A stretch of DNA of 64,000 nt from Cyrtodaria siliqua. Taxonomy: Eukaryota > Mollusca > Bivalvia > Adapedonta > Hiatellidae. Below the pieces are notes generated by a model. The model did not search any database and was not told where the DNA came from. It saw only the letters and a list, made by a program, of their open reading frames with translations. The translations under genes and the position numbers were made by a program. Within the stretch, counting starts at the first letter, position 1. Each line of letters opens with the position of its first letter. Positions 24,050 through 35,674 of this stretch are shown in pieces. The DNA is taken from assembly GCA_037043455.1 (NCBI GenBank), contig JAWPHD010001211.1:282435-346434 (forward strand), written 5' to 3'.

Positions 24050-25152
24050 TAGTTACCGCTGTAATAAGCTTATAGCATTTTTAACAAGAAAGAACTCCCA
24101 AGTTACCAATAGAAGTCAGAATATGGCGAAATACCCTAACAGCTGATAGAAAATGTACTCAATGTAACGATCTTGGGGATGAGATACATTTTGTTTTAGT
24201 ATATCCGCTATTTCTAAACGATAGAATACACTATATTAAAATCTATTTTTTACTACGACCAATCATGCCGAAATTTATAGAACTGTTATCAAATGAAAAC
24301 AAAACATATCATCAATAAACTGAGTATTTTTTAGTTATAAACTAACACATTATTTTAAAGGGAAATATTGAATTTAAATTCTATACATGTATTTAATTAA
24401 TAAAATATGATTTGATTGTAAGTGCGCACTAACGGCTGAGGTGCGAGCAATGTGTGCGCGGTGCACAGGCATAATTATATTTGTCTTTCTTAATTGTTGA
24501 TGTTGTACATAATTAACATTATCAGTTTGTTCATCTAACTAAATGTTTATCCGTAGACGATAAAGATAATTCAGCGAGTTGGCATATGTAATTATTGAAA
24601 ATATGGCACATCAATAAGAACATTATTTAACTGTTCTAATAGTATTATTTATAACTCACTTAAATGTTATTGTCTCATTAATTTAAAGGGAAGGGTTTAA
24701 ACTAATGTTGGTAGAACTTGTTACCCGACCCATTTGTCATTATACTATTTCTATTGTAGATATGTGGATATTATCCTGTGTGTAAAATTATTGGCAATAA
24801 AATATGTTTAAATCATTAATTTGAACTTAAATACTATTCTTTTCCACCACCATTTAGTTTTATGAATAGTCGTTTCCTGTTAGTACCGTCATTGTGTCGC
24901 ATAAGTAAATAGGGATGATTTGTAATTGATTTATGCAAGGAAGTGGAAATTGTGATGATTTGTAATTGATTTATGCAAGGAATTGTTAATATTCGCCTTC
25001 TCACTGTATCAGGTCAGTTAAGATAAACTGTATATTTGGATATTTATTTTGTGTTATACCTACACTGTTGCATGCTTTGTGAAATTGTATGTTTTATCCT
25101 CATGGGCTTTTAAGCCTGTAGGAAATTGGAAATAAAGATATCTATCTATCTA
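24050..25152 (+). mobile_element. LINE remnant: knuckle, 3' UTR and TATC tail
   Basis: The forward translation at about 24110-24320 shows LPIEVRIWRNTLTADRKCTQ, CNDLGDEIHFVLVYPLF and RPIMPKFIELLSNENK. The final Cys of the knuckle has become Tyr. The 3' end, CTCATGGGCTTTTAAGCCTG then GGAAATAAAGATATCTATCT, is at 25100-25152 and matches the minus-strand LINE 3' end at 15.6 kb. Two copies of GATGATTTGTAATTGATTTA lie at 24914-24990. The body upstream of the knuckle is barely recognisable. Confidence 0.8.
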
Positions 25153-27052
25153 TGTTATTGCTGCAATTTGCTTATACTGTTCACTGTATTGTAAAAATGA
25201 GCGGATTGTGAAAATATAAAAAGCTGTCATATTTTGGCAAGCTTTAAATTAACAAATTAAAATATATAAGTCCACGCCGTATTAATGAGTCACCATATAC
25301 TGGCTTAAACCCTAGAAAAACTAGAAATCTTCAGAACAATATTAGGACGCACGAATGAATATATATAACATAACATATGTATGTGTAAAATGAGATTTAA
25401 CTAACTGCTTTCTGATTTGCGTGAGTTTATACATTCCCAATTAAAGCATGTTTAATATTCAATATAATCGTCTTTTCAGGTGACAAATTGACACGTTATT
25501 TTCACAGTGGACACTAGAATGTTACCTCAATCGCACCTATTAATTGGCATTAGCGGTATATTGCCCGTTTACCTGAGAAGTTGCATGTTTTAACAACCGA
25601 CACTGCTAGATACTTAATTGGCATGTTATTTAAGGCAAGATTCACAATATTGTTTTTACAGTGGACACAAGAGTGTTATCTTAATTTCGCACCTAGTACC
25701 TGACACTTTGAGAATATCATTTTTTTACAGTATATAAGTTAAGACAATTTGCCATTTATCACTATACTAGCTTACTCGCCTATTATATCACATTGTGTTA
25801 ATTAATACTCCGACTTGGATATATTATTTAATAATTTCAAATTTAGATATTTAAAATAAGTTTAAATTGTCCGAGATTATTTTTTTGTGTGTAATCGCGA
25901 ATTCAGGACCTGAATGATGTCTCTGTAAGTACATGTTTATTTCATTTATTTCAATCAAGATAATTGATGTTCCCTGTACGTTATTTATGCATACATAAGA
26001 CTGTGACCAGTCATGGAACTTTACCTCAAGTTCCAACTTTCTAAAAGTACACTTATTGTTTTATCAATAGTCCATGGAAAGTCAGTAATTTGTTGACCGT
26101 TATCTTTTTACGGTAATAATTACGAACACATATAGCGTAAATTGTTTATATAGAACATGTCTAAGAGATCCGAATACATGGTTATCGCACAATATATAAG
26201 TATACAATATTTGTTTTCGTCCGAATTGTACAGATACTTGTTTGTTTGCATATGTCTAAATTATGCTCGTTTAATAAAAATATGGTGTTACTTATCTTAG
26301 AACCTGATTGCTAGAAATAAATATAAATGAGATTCGAATATTTTGTATTATAATTGGACCACCACCAGTGAGAACTGCTGAATTAATGTTCGACATATAT
26401 ATATGTTTTTAACACGCGTACTCAACATTTGTATAATAAATAAAGTTTAAAAAAGAAATAGTGGTTTGTACATGTATATACTGTACATAATTAGGCATGT
26501 AACGACGTTATTGCATAACGACGATATTTATTTTCTTTATATTATTTATATATCGCCATTCTCATTGATTAACGTCATCAATCATGAATTTAAACTGAAC
26601 ACTGATAGTTTAAAATTGGATTTTTGTTATTCAATCATATGCTGATGCAATATGATCAACAATTATTTATATTCAAACACAATTTCATTATGATGTATTC
26701 GAATACTTGTTCATAATGATTTTAAATATATCTTACGTCTACAATTCTTGTCTTGAATGAAAGTTATATACTAAATTATAAAAACTTCTCCCAGAATTCT
26801 GGACTATTATTATGCTCGACGATGTGCAACTCGGCCCCCGGTCATCTTAACCCCTAGTCTACTCGAGATGGCCACATTTCTGAAATTAAACTCTTTATAT
26901 TTCCACTCAATATACAGGGTGTCTCTAAATGTATCGATATCATTATTATTATTCATATTACCAGAGAATACTTGATTAGCAATCTCGTCCAATTGCCTTA
27001 TTTAATAACACATAAATTGTTATTTTTTCGTTATCCTATACATTTGTTCTAT
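25153..27052. other. No gene recognised; minor repeats
   Basis: AT-rich, with no supported reading frame. One diverged direct repeat (TTTCACAGTGGACACTAGAA near 25498 and TTTTACAGTGGACACAAGAG near 25654, each followed by a GCACCTA word) is the only structure seen. Confidence 0.45.
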
Positions 27053-27593
27053 TTAAAGAGGCTACCTACGCGATTTTTAATGTAAAATATTAAATACTCA
27101 ATATTACTGCATTTATTACTACAACGCTATTTTATGAGTATTCTAAGAAGAAACATGGTTCGTATTCCAGTTCTGTCAATTATTAATTATGATCAAAACA
27201 ATATCTTGAATCAGTAAAATGCTGCCCTGCCGTTTATTCCTGCCGGGGAACTACGAGTTTTTACGATTTTCTCGGACATGCGCAATGCGATTCATTTGAA
27301 CGAAAAAAAACTATTCGGGGCAGCTAAACGAATCGATCGGAACTCTTCGCCAATCCGATGAGGCAGTTCCGATTGTAAACGAATAAGATCGGAAAATCTC
27401 CGCAATCGGCTTGTCTGAAGCAATTACGAATACAATTTCAAAAATCCGATCTTTTCAATCCTGTTTTTCCCCTGCAAAACGCATATTGCATGGGGTGAAA
27501 TTATTTCCATTTACCTTTTTCATAGTCCTCTTTATCATTAAGTAAAGTTTATATCAATTGGTGGACAAAAAGATCTAGGTAGAGCCTCTTTAA
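27053..27593. mobile_element. TTAA-bounded inverted-repeat element
   Basis: The left end TTAAAGAGGCTACCTACG and the right end CTAGGTAGAGCCTCTTTAA are inverted repeats, with TTAA at both extremes. The interior (about 27230-27480) is richer in CG words than the flanks and has no coding frame. TTAA duplications are used by piggyBac-like and Kolobok-like transposases, so a non-autonomous member of one of these is plausible; the terminal bases alone do not decide. Confidence 0.65.
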
Positions 27594-27599
27594 TTGTAA

Positions 27600-28560
27600 T
27601 TTAAATTCACTTGTATTGGCACGTGAGATGAGCACGATTACATATCTTGTACTATGAAATTATCTACAAATGGGAATGCAAGACATTAAACATAATATAC
27701 TACCAAATTTGAAATGCGAACTATACCCGCTCATTACTGTAGCTTGAACTTTTTCACACTCAGAGCTTCAAATCATTATTATAATAACGATAATAAAAGA
27801 AATGTGCCGCACACACACTAAATGTGTTAATTGGTTATTATATTAAGTCACTATGTTTACTTTATCAATTGAGCAATCAATCCAGGAATATAAAAAAAAT
27901 CCATAAAATTAACATGATGTCAATGCTAATTATATGCCAATTAGTTTATTTCTTGATTCTTTGCCCATTAAGTTTCAATTTAATTCTTTATTACGGCCGA
28001 GTTGATTAGGGCCAAACTTGACTGAAATTCAGTTAAGCTAAATTACAAAATCTGCGTCCAGAATACTAGACGTGTGCGAAAGAAAGTAGGCTAACTTTAA
28101 TAAAATGCTGCGTCCATAATCCTAGACTTGTATGACAGTAATTATGCAAGTAATTATGCATAAACAATAAAAAAGAAAATATGTCCATAATCCTAGACAT
28201 GTACGAAAGTAATTATGCAAAATTAAAAAAGACTTGTCTGAAAATAATAAGCTACCTCCAAATTAGGTCAAATGAAATTTTCTATGTACATTTTGCGCCT
28301 GTCTGTAGATAACTGCCATAGTGCGAGCTGAAGAAACCCATCTTTGTATGAAGATACAATTGAATGAACATGTTTAGTATACATGAGGCATATGTGTCTT
28401 ATTGCAATTAAATTCTAATTTTATTCTTTTAAATTACAAATTTTAACTTCAGTTACATTTATTACCACCGAGTCGACTTGGGCCAAAGTAGACTGAAACA
28501 AATATGGTAAATTATATATGGGTCCATAACTCTACTCCATTTTTTTACTCCAATTTATTT
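27600..28560. repeat. Dispersed repeat with ~65-bp tandem units
   Basis: Bases 27840-28010 (ATGTTTACTTTATCAATTGA through TTACGGCCGAGTTG) recur at 33533-33703. At 28045-28230 a unit with CTGCGTCCATAATCCTAGAC and AGTAATTATGC is repeated about three times; the same unit recurs around 33120-33500 and 29450-29510. The CCGAGT...GGGCCAAA...GACTGAAA word appears at 27996 and again at 28468. This looks like one internally tandem repeat family scattered in this part of the genome. No coding potential. Confidence 0.7.
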
Positions 28561-29179
28561 ATTTTGTTAGGTTCATTACGTGAACAACATAAACAACAGT
28601 GTGAAAAATAAATTTACATATTAATGGCGACAAATTTAAACATCAAGAAACGACAACATACAAAATAATGTATGGTTTTCAATAATTAATATTAAATAAT
28701 AATACTAATAATTATAATAATAATAATGTCATATGACGGTATTTGCGGCCGCTTACATCAAATATAATTCATTTCAAATGACATATATATTTATTTATTA
28801 CTATTCATTTCTTATACCGTGATGTATATATACATTTTAAAGCAGTAACTCGGAATCAGTAACTGTTAGATCAAACATAGAAAACACATACATACGCAAG
28901 CTCACACATACAAACGCGTGCGTACTTACGCACAAGAACATTCTGATATAACACCTTGGGCTGAATTGTATAAACTGTAGAGCGCGATTTAGTTTTGTGG
29001 ATGTAATTTGGTATTGTCAGTTTCCAGACAATGGCGCATTGTTCTACTGAAGATGTAGTACTGCGTTTGGTCATATTTTTAGTTATTTTAATTTTTCATT
29101 CTTTATTATTATATCTATGAATAAGCAACGTTTGTGTAGTTCTACATAGTTCTCGGCTGACAATAATGATGTAATTTAA
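28561..29179. other. No gene recognised; AT-rich
   Basis: Contains AAT/ATA-rich low-complexity sequence at 28680-28730 and a word shared with 30341-30365 (AACA-CATAA-CAACAGTGTGAAAA type). No supported gene. Confidence 0.45.
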
Positions 29180-29345
29180 GAATATAGGGGCGCGTTTAAT
29201 AGAATTTATTTATATACTTCTTCCTCATTTCATTAAATTTGGGACAAATTAATAGATAATGAAATTCGTCGCGGATATCATTGCAATTTAGACATTTTAT
29301 TTTATTATCGGGTATCCCTCTCAATAGGCAACCAATAATTCCTAA
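29180..29345 (-). pseudogene. LINE C-terminal remnant, zinc-knuckle
   Basis: The minus-strand translation reads RGIPDNKIKCLNCNDIRDEF, then HYLLICPKFNEMRKKYINKF before a stop and RPYILKL. This preserves C-x2-C-x7-H-x4-C and the downstream basic block of the family. Only about 45 residues are recognisable; no 3' tail was located. Confidence 0.8.
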
Positions 29346-29619
29346 TTATAAAAGCCGTACATTTTTTGCATAATAATTCAGGAATTAATTTTATATAACG
29401 ACTTTGTTAAAAATCTGTTTTTAACAGTTGATACATATTAGTGTTTGAGAGTGTTAGACTTGTATGACACTGAGTAATTATACTAAATTAAAACAGCTGC
29501 GTCCTTTAGATTCAAGAGATTAAATATCGTATTTTATTAAGTAACGTAAACATATATAATGTTTCTTGTTACATACGAATTGTTGTACATAATATAAAGT
29601 AATCACAAACAAACAAACA

Positions 29620-29877
29620 AAGCGTCACCGCGGCTGAATGGTTAACGACGTTGCGTTGTAAACCTTCGCCTCTCACTGCTGCGGGTTCGAATCTCACTGG
29701 AAGGTCGACTTGTAAGTGCGGAAGTGTCGATTCTTACGGATGACGGGAAGTGTACAGTACTGGTCCTACCCAGGAAAAGTGGGTGGTCTGCCGCCATCAC
29801 AAAAAATCGACAGTCATATATAACCTTACATGTGCTGAAAATGACGTAAAACACCAAACAAACAAACAAAACAAACG
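29620..29877 (+). mobile_element. tRNA-derived SINE, plus orientation
   Basis: It starts GCGTCACCGCGGCTGAATGG with an A-box-like GGCTGAATGGTTAA, then a B box GGGTTCGAATC at about 29690, resembling a Ser/Leu-type tRNA head. A body of about 150 bp follows, ending TGACGTAAAACACCAAACAA and a CAAA simple-repeat tail. A second copy lies in opposite orientation at 34598-34853. The insertion landed in or beside a CAAA tract (29605-29620), so the target duplication is not unambiguous. The 75-codon minus-strand frame across it is a by-product. Confidence 0.85.
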
Positions 29878-30489
29878 TTATTACGAATCGAACATTTCAA
29901 TATAGTGTATTTATGTTTAGTACCAGATAGATGTATGTGTTTGAATAATAAAATAATTGACGAGAAAACTCATTTGAAACAAATCAATCATCCATGAGGC
30001 CCTCAACAATATATATTATACAATATTTACAAAGATATGTAATATACATAGAATAATTTTGCTAACTCTGTGGCGGAGTCACGCATTTTTTAAATTCAAA
30101 ATCTTGTTTTAAGTCCAGATATAATGCCGAGTCAACAAGCGACTCTTCTTGGGGCTCTTATAGTAGAGGAACAGTCCACATTCTAGCCACTCGTATACTT
30201 AGTACACGCATATTGTTCTTAAACTCGTAACACATTTTTAGATTGTATAGTGTACCGTCTATTATAATTCAGTATTGAGCGGCGATGTACTCATGCAAAT
30301 TTGTTTAATACGTGTGACACAAATAAAGATTAAAACTATATGAACAGCATAAGCAACAGTGTGAAAACTCTAGCACGTATTGGTACGTGAGATTAGCACG
30401 AGTACAAATCGTGTATACGGAAACGTATTCTGACCCCTCTAAAATTCAGCTGAAGTTTTTATTTTTAGAATATATCTGGTAGTATTGAA

Positions 30490-31835
30490 CATGTATATAT
30501 TCCGTTGATGAAAACTTTTCTTTTAACGGAGCATTATTAGAGGTTTCAGATGATTTTAATTATCTTGGAGTTGTATTTAACTACACAGGGTCGTATACGT
30601 TAAATCAACAGGCTATGTGCTGATGTGCGGCAAAGCATTAAAAGCTATGAATCTTTTAACTGCAAACATAAGAAAAACTGAACTAAAACCTAAAACATCC
30701 CTTCAATTATTTGATGCTTTCGTCTCATCAATACTCAATTACGGCTGTGAAGTCTGGGGTTTCATAAAATCGAAAGAGATAGAGAGAATTCATCTCAAGT
30801 TTTGTAAACACATTCTAGGAGTAAAACTGACCACGAGTAATGCTGGTGTTTACGGTGAATTGGCGCGTTATCCTTTATTTATCACAAGATATACTAGAAT
30901 AGTTAGATATTGGTTGAAATTAGTTAAAACAGAAAATATAATTTTATCATCTATTTATAAATCTTCATTATCTGATTGTGAAAGTGGTTTAAACAATTGG
31001 TTATCCAATGTAAAATCTCTGCTTAATACGTATGGCTTTATGTATATATGGGATGATCCTTTAAGGGTGAACCATCAACATTTTATATCTAGCTTTAAAC
31101 AGAGGTTGGTGGATTGTTTTATTCAAAAATGGAACACTGATCTACAAGAAAATAGAGTATTATCAAGTTTGTATAGACATGTTAAAGATAATTTTGGATA
31201 TGAAAACTATCTGAATATTTTATGTACAAAAAGATTACGAAGTGTTTTTACTAAATTACGTTTATCTTCACATAGCTTAAGAATTGAGACAGGTTGTTAT
31301 GCAAGACAGAGGATTGAAAGAAATGAAAGAGTTTGTCAAATATGTAATTCAACTGATATTGAAGACGAATTTCACTTTGTTTTAATTTGTACAGCTTATA
31401 ATGATATTAGAAAGAAATATATCAGAAAATATTACATACAAAGGCCAAATATGTTTAAATTTATAACACTTCTACAATCTTCAAAGAAGAAAGAACTTTT
31501 TAATTTAAGTAAATATTTGTCAGAGGCGTTTACTGTCAGATGTTCTATTCCAAATATTATTTCTTAAAATATATTCAAGTACATCCTCACATAAATTGTT
31601 ATTTTATATATAATTCCTTTTGTTTTTTGATATCCTTGGATTATTGATTAAAATGTGTGATTTATATGATCTATGATTAATTAAGGAGTATTGAAAATTG
31701 AACTATAAGTGAGTGTGTAGAAGTATGTGTAACCTGTCATGTGATTATAATTATGTATTACAAATTATGTATGTAATGATGAGAAACTGTAAAAGTTTAA
31801 GTCAATAAAGTATCTACCTATCTATCTATCTATCT
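30490..31835 (+). mobile_element. 5'-truncated LINE with intact C-terminus
   Basis: It begins inside the RT thumb region (SDDFNYLGVVFNYTGSYT at about 30540-30600), contains a frameshift near 30605-30620, then a 316-codon C-terminal frame. The 3' UTR ends at AATAAAGTATCTACC plus a TATC tail at 31806-31835. Same family as the minus-strand element at 15.6-19 kb, but this copy is the least decayed of the forward fragments. 5' truncation is usual for target-primed insertions. Confidence 0.9.
30617..31567 (+). CDS. LINE polymerase C-terminal frame
   Basis: The open frame has 316 codons. Family blocks are ILNYGCEVWGF (39-49), ERIHLKFCKHILGVK (56-70), NAGVYGELARYPLF (75-88) and a C240-x2-C243-x9-H253-x4-C258 zinc-knuckle. 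It then ends in KYLSEAFTVR and a TAA. The ATG chosen is simply the first in frame after the upstream frameshift; the natural protein would continue upstream into the RT thumb. No catalytic RT residues are present, so this is a relic rather than a working gene. It is the best local template for recognising the other remnants. Confidence 0.8.
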   Translation: MLMCGKALKAMNLLTANIRKTELKPKTSLQLFDAFVSSILNYGCEVWGFIKSKEIERIHLKFCKHILGVKLTTSNAGVYGELARYPLFITRYTRIVRYWLKLVKTENIILSSIYKSSLSDCESGLNNWLSNVKSLLNTYGFMYIWDDPLRVNHQHFISSFKQRLVDCFIQKWNTDLQENRVLSSLYRHVKDNFGYENYLNILCTKRLRSVFTKLRLSSHSLRIETGCYARQRIERNERVCQICNSTDIEDEFHFVLICTAYNDIRKKYIRKYYIQRPNMFKFITLLQSSKKKELFNLSKYLSEAFTVRCSIPNIIS

Positions 31836-33030
31836 ATATATAGACGGAAATAAATAAGTTATAACAAGAAAAGTCTAACGCATGCGTCATATGTAGACGA
31901 TTTTAATAATGGGTTAGTTTGTGGAGGCTTTGTTCAAGACACATACTTGTAGTCGTCGATATGGAGATGACATGAAGGTAAAGTGAAAAATTAAAAGATA
32001 CTGTATGAATACAGTTTTTATTTGGTCTTAGGTATACGTTATTATACATGTTAAAGGGAACATATTTAATTATTTTCAATTAAACGATTTACACCTGAGC
32101 TATTACAAAGAAAATTTCAGTGACCATGCTACAATATAATATAAAAGTCATATTTACTTAAATTATACTACATATTTTCACATGGGCCCTATTTATGTTC
32201 ATGTTTTAGTTGTTTCAGGCTCAAAACCGCTTCGGAGTAGCCGTTAAGGCAATCAACTTTGCATTTTAAATGAATTACAAGTGATCTTATAGAAAATATT
32301 TAATTTCTTTACTTCATTATAATACTCAAATATAAATGGGTGCCGAAGTGTCTAGGGTAAAAATTAAAACAGATGACGAAATGGTTTGATGCCGAAACGT
32401 CCTGATTCGATCTTGATCACAGAGACGCAAAAAAATTGAGAATTGACTGCATTTATTAATAAGCATTGTTCATGTACTGATCATTGGGACCCCGCTTTAA
32501 TTAGACTAATATACTATATGCACAATAGTTTTCGTCTAGAAAATGAGTGTGTTATATTTGAAGGAAGATAGACGTGAAGTTCCGAGAGTTACTTGATGTG
32601 TAGATTTATATTACTAGTTGTAAAAACTATTTCAAGTTAGATACAATACACGTTAAAAGAGTTATTTTCCATGTATATCTTCTTATTTTAAATCAATAAG
32701 TTGTCTAAACTGAATGTATTATATAATATAATACACTCGCTGACTCAGTGTTAGGTCAGTATAAGCCTATACATTTATACTATTAACTTTAATTATATCA
32801 TCCTGGAAGTAGAACACTGAGTGTACAACTTTTTATTTCAACGAATAAAGATATACATATAACATTACTTAAATAATTCCACTTATATCCTACGTTACAT
32901 ATAACACATTCAATTTTTATTTATTAATGGGAATACAAAACATTAAAACATAACCTATTATGGCTAGTAATAATTGAGCAATATTTATTTCTATTTTTAC
33001 TGAAAATCAAGTTATATGTGAATGGAGAAA
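31836..33030. other. No gene recognised
   Basis: AT-rich. ACCATGCTACAATATAATAT at about 32124 shares its first 12 bases with the terminal word of the inverted-repeat structure at 11.25 kb, suggesting a decayed MITE end. Nothing else is supported. Confidence 0.45.
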
Positions 33031-33033
33031 CAC

Positions 33034-33530
33034 AGAGAATTAATTAGATTGATACGATTATATTGTGAAAATAGACCAAAGCAAAGATATATAAACCGAA
33101 GTCTATGAAATTACAAATTGTATGGAAGTAATTATGCTATATAAAAAACCGCGTCCATAATGACAGTAATTATGCCAAATTGAAAAAGCTGCGTGCCGAC
33201 TTGTATGAAAGTAATTTTGCTAAATTAAAATACCGGGTCCATTATTCTAGACTTGTATGATAGTAATTATGCTAAATTCAAAAAACTATGCCTAGAATTC
33301 TAGACTATTCTAGAGAATTAATTAGATTGATAAGATTATTTTGTGAAAATAGACCAAAGCAAAGATATATAAACCGAATTATAGTAATTATGCCAAATTG
33401 AAAAAGCTGCGTGCCGACTTGTATGAAAGTAATTTTGCTAAATTAAAAAAACTGGGTCCATTATTCTAGACTTGTATGATAGTAATAATGCTAAATTAAA
33501 AAAACTATGCCTGGAATTCTAGACTATTGT
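33034..33530. repeat. ~280-bp tandem duplication of dispersed repeat
   Basis: GAGAATTAATTAGATTGATA and the following AAAATAGACCAAAGCAAAGA occur at 33034-33106 and 33313-33384. Each is followed by units with GCTGCGTGCCGACTTGTATG and GTCCATTATTCTAGACTTGT, the same ~65-bp unit family seen at 28.0-28.2 kb. Confidence 0.8.
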
Positions 33531-33532
33531 GA

Positions 33533-33703
33533 AGAAGTCACCATGTTTACTTTATCAATTAAGCAATCAATTAAGGAAAATTACAATTTTCCATAAAATC
33601 TCATCGTCATGATATTAATGCTAATTATATGCCGATAAGTTTACTAATCCTTGCTAATTCAATTTCAATTTAATCCTTTATTACGGCCGAGTTGGCTACG
33701 TCC
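33533..33703. repeat. Copy of dispersed repeat from 27.84 kb
   Basis: Matches 27843-28010 in order (ATGTTTACTTTATCAATTAA, AATGCTAATTATATGCC, TTTATTACGGCCGAGTTG), with about 80% apparent identity and small indels. Confidence 0.75.
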
Positions 33704-33768
33704 CTTTCCTACCTAATACTTAACCATATTTTAGAATCTAGCACTTTCCATTTATCTTTTATAAACAG

Positions 33769-34028
33769 GTCAAAGGTTACGGAGGCCAGAACTGAAGGTA
33801 AGTCAAACGGTAATGTACCTCGTCCCTTAGTTACTGCAACTGCACCTCCACCTTTACCCGCTGGAACTCATCTCTGTCCTTATTGTTTCGTTCATTACGC
33901 TAAGTTAGAACGTCATTTACGCACTATGTGCATGGCTGATACCTCTGCTGATAAACAACTGAACGTTTTGAACCAAGCAAAGGCAGACGAGAAACAAAGG
34001 CGTGACTACGCATTCGTGCTACATTCAG
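33769..34028 (+). CDS. Candidate internal exon with single zinc finger
   Basis: The segment sits between a 3' splice-like site (TTTATCTTTTATAAACAG) and a 5' splice-like site (CATTCAG then GTGTTT) and is less AT-rich than its flanks. The frame gives a Pro/Ala-rich stretch (TATAPPPLPAGTH), then CPYCFVHYAKLERHLRTMC, a C-x2-C...RH-x4-C finger, then a charged helix (NQAKADEKQRR). Single fingers of this form open some eukaryotic recombinase-related and unknown proteins; function is not claimed. An alternative strong donor (GAAG then GTAAGT at 33798) would shorten the exon to 29 nt and put it in phase with the exon at 35304. No start codon or upstream exon was identified. Confidence 0.4.
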
Positions 34029-34499
34029 GTGTTTTTTTATGGACGAAAATTATTGTGTATAGGTTTACCACCACTAATTACATGTAAGCCTTCGAGGTGT
34101 ATCGAATGTAGTGCCTATAATAAAAAGTAATCCCTCCTTTTTTGATGGAAATGGGCATTATAAGTAGGGGAAAACTGCCCATTTCTATTCGATTTTGTGG
34201 TTGTATGTATAAGAAACGTATTTATAATAGATTTTAGATATAGATGAATATTTTCGAAATTTTGACTCTATGCTTACACTTTTTGAGCAACCATCATTGA
34301 AAACAGCTGTACCCTTGACCTTTATTTATTTAGTAAACAAACAAGAACTTTCTTACATGTCTTGTGACCCCACCTTTTGTGGTGATTTTTCTCTATGAAA
34401 ATTACATTGCTGCATTATCCATATTTGAGTTGAAGTTGCAGCAAATCATTAATATGTGACACTTTAACATTGGTGTCTATGGGGAAAATAATTAGTGGT

Positions 34500-35030
34500 T
34501 TCATACCTTAACGGGATGTAAAACCCCCATTTATAATTATTGACAGTCATAGATTGTTATTACACTTGGTATACACTGCACATTTGATGATATGATGTTT
34601 GTTTGTTTGTTTGTTTGTATGGTGTTTTACGTCATTTTCAACACATGTAAGGTTATATATGACGGTCGATTTTTTGTGGTGGAGGCAGACCACCCACTTT
34701 TCCTGGGTAGAACTAGTACTGTACACCTCCCGCCATCCATAAAAATCAACACTTCCTCATAAGTCGACATCCCAGTGGGATTCGAACCCGCAGCGGTGAG
34801 AGGCGAAAGTTTACAACGCAACGTCGTTAACCATTCGGCCACCGAGACGCTCCTGATGATATGATGTGTCTGAATCAAAGGTTTTCGATTCTGGAAATTA
34901 TTTTCAGAATTATGGAGCTTTGTTTTACTTAGAATTTTTTTCACATTAAAGAGTTAACTGCCATTGTACACATTTATTGTTCTTGATTTTCCCTTTCTCA
35001 TCATGCTCATTGGCTATATATAAAAAAAGT
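34500..35030. repeat. Dispersed repeat, split by SINE
   Basis: The flanks of the SINE at 34598-34853 align with 36640-36850: GATTGTTATTACACTT, GATGATATGATGTGTCT, GGTTTTCGATTCTG and TTTTACTTAGAATTTT in the same order. The uninterrupted relative at 36678 acts as the empty site. Confidence 0.75.
34598..34853 (-). mobile_element. tRNA-derived SINE with 13-bp target duplication
   Basis: Minus orientation of the family at 29620. A-box-like TGGCCGAATGGTTAA and B-box GGGTTCGAATCC lie in the Ser/Leu-type tRNA head, and the body ends TGACGTAAAACACCATACAA with a CAAA tail (TTTG run at 34598-34618). It is flanked by TGATGATATGATG at 34585-34597 and 34854-34866. The paralogous repeat at 36678 (TGATGATATAATG) has one copy and no insert. 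This is a complete retroposition signature. The 105-codon minus-strand frame across it is incidental. Confidence 0.93.
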
Positions 35031-35303
35031 GTGTGGGGGGTGGGGTGGTTTCAACACCTTCAGTGATAGTTTTAGTTGATTTTGTCACACTATGAAGATA
35101 GAAACAAAACTTGTTCATGCAATACAAGTTTACCTTAATAGATCTATATTGATTTCTAGTTTACAATCTCAGTAGCATTGTTACAGAGTTGGTGGTATCG
35201 GAAAAGAAACTACAAGTACTAACATTATTTTTTGTTGAAAATTATGTTATAAATCTTTAAATTGTATTCATTTGTAAAAAAACACAGAATATTTTCTTTG
35301 CAG

Positions 35304-35372
35304 GATAATTTCGAAAATGCATTTGAGGATCTGCAGGCGGTCATAGATGACTACAAAGCAGCTGTAAAATGA
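35304..35372 (+). CDS. Candidate 3'-terminal coding exon
   Basis: A good 3' splice-like site (TATTTTCTTTGCAG) is followed by 22 codons, DNFENAFEDLQAVIDDYKAA then VK and TGA. The residues form a plausible acidic amphipathic helix. The phase is 0: it does not join in frame to the full exon 33769-34028 (phase 1, immediate stop). It does join to the short form of that exon ending at 33797 when that is read in its second frame (RLRRPELK then DNFENAF). Whether these belong to one gene is unresolved. Confidence 0.35.
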   Translation, partial: DNFENAFEDLQAVIDDYKAAVK

Positions 35373-35674
35373 TACGTCACAGGTGGCGACACAGTGTAAT
35401 AGTAGTGGCATAGTAATCTAGGGGTGCTGAGGTAGACTGGACCAAATTTGATTAAACTTGGAAGTATTTCCCCTTGACCAGTCATCCAGATGATTCTTGG
35501 ATTGAAATATGCCACCTCCAGTTAATGGCACCACAGACCACACACACACCTAATCAGAGGTCTAATGCGACTACCTTGCAGTTTCGAAATCAGACTGAGG
35601 TACTTAAAACCTTAGAAGTACACACATGTAGTGATACAAACTGATACCGTGCTTTCACAAGCATCAAAATGAAT

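Noticed and set aside
29642..29869. 75-codon and similar 105-codon (34627-34944) frames
   Set aside because: Both lie antisense or across the SINE copies and reflect the shared SINE sequence.
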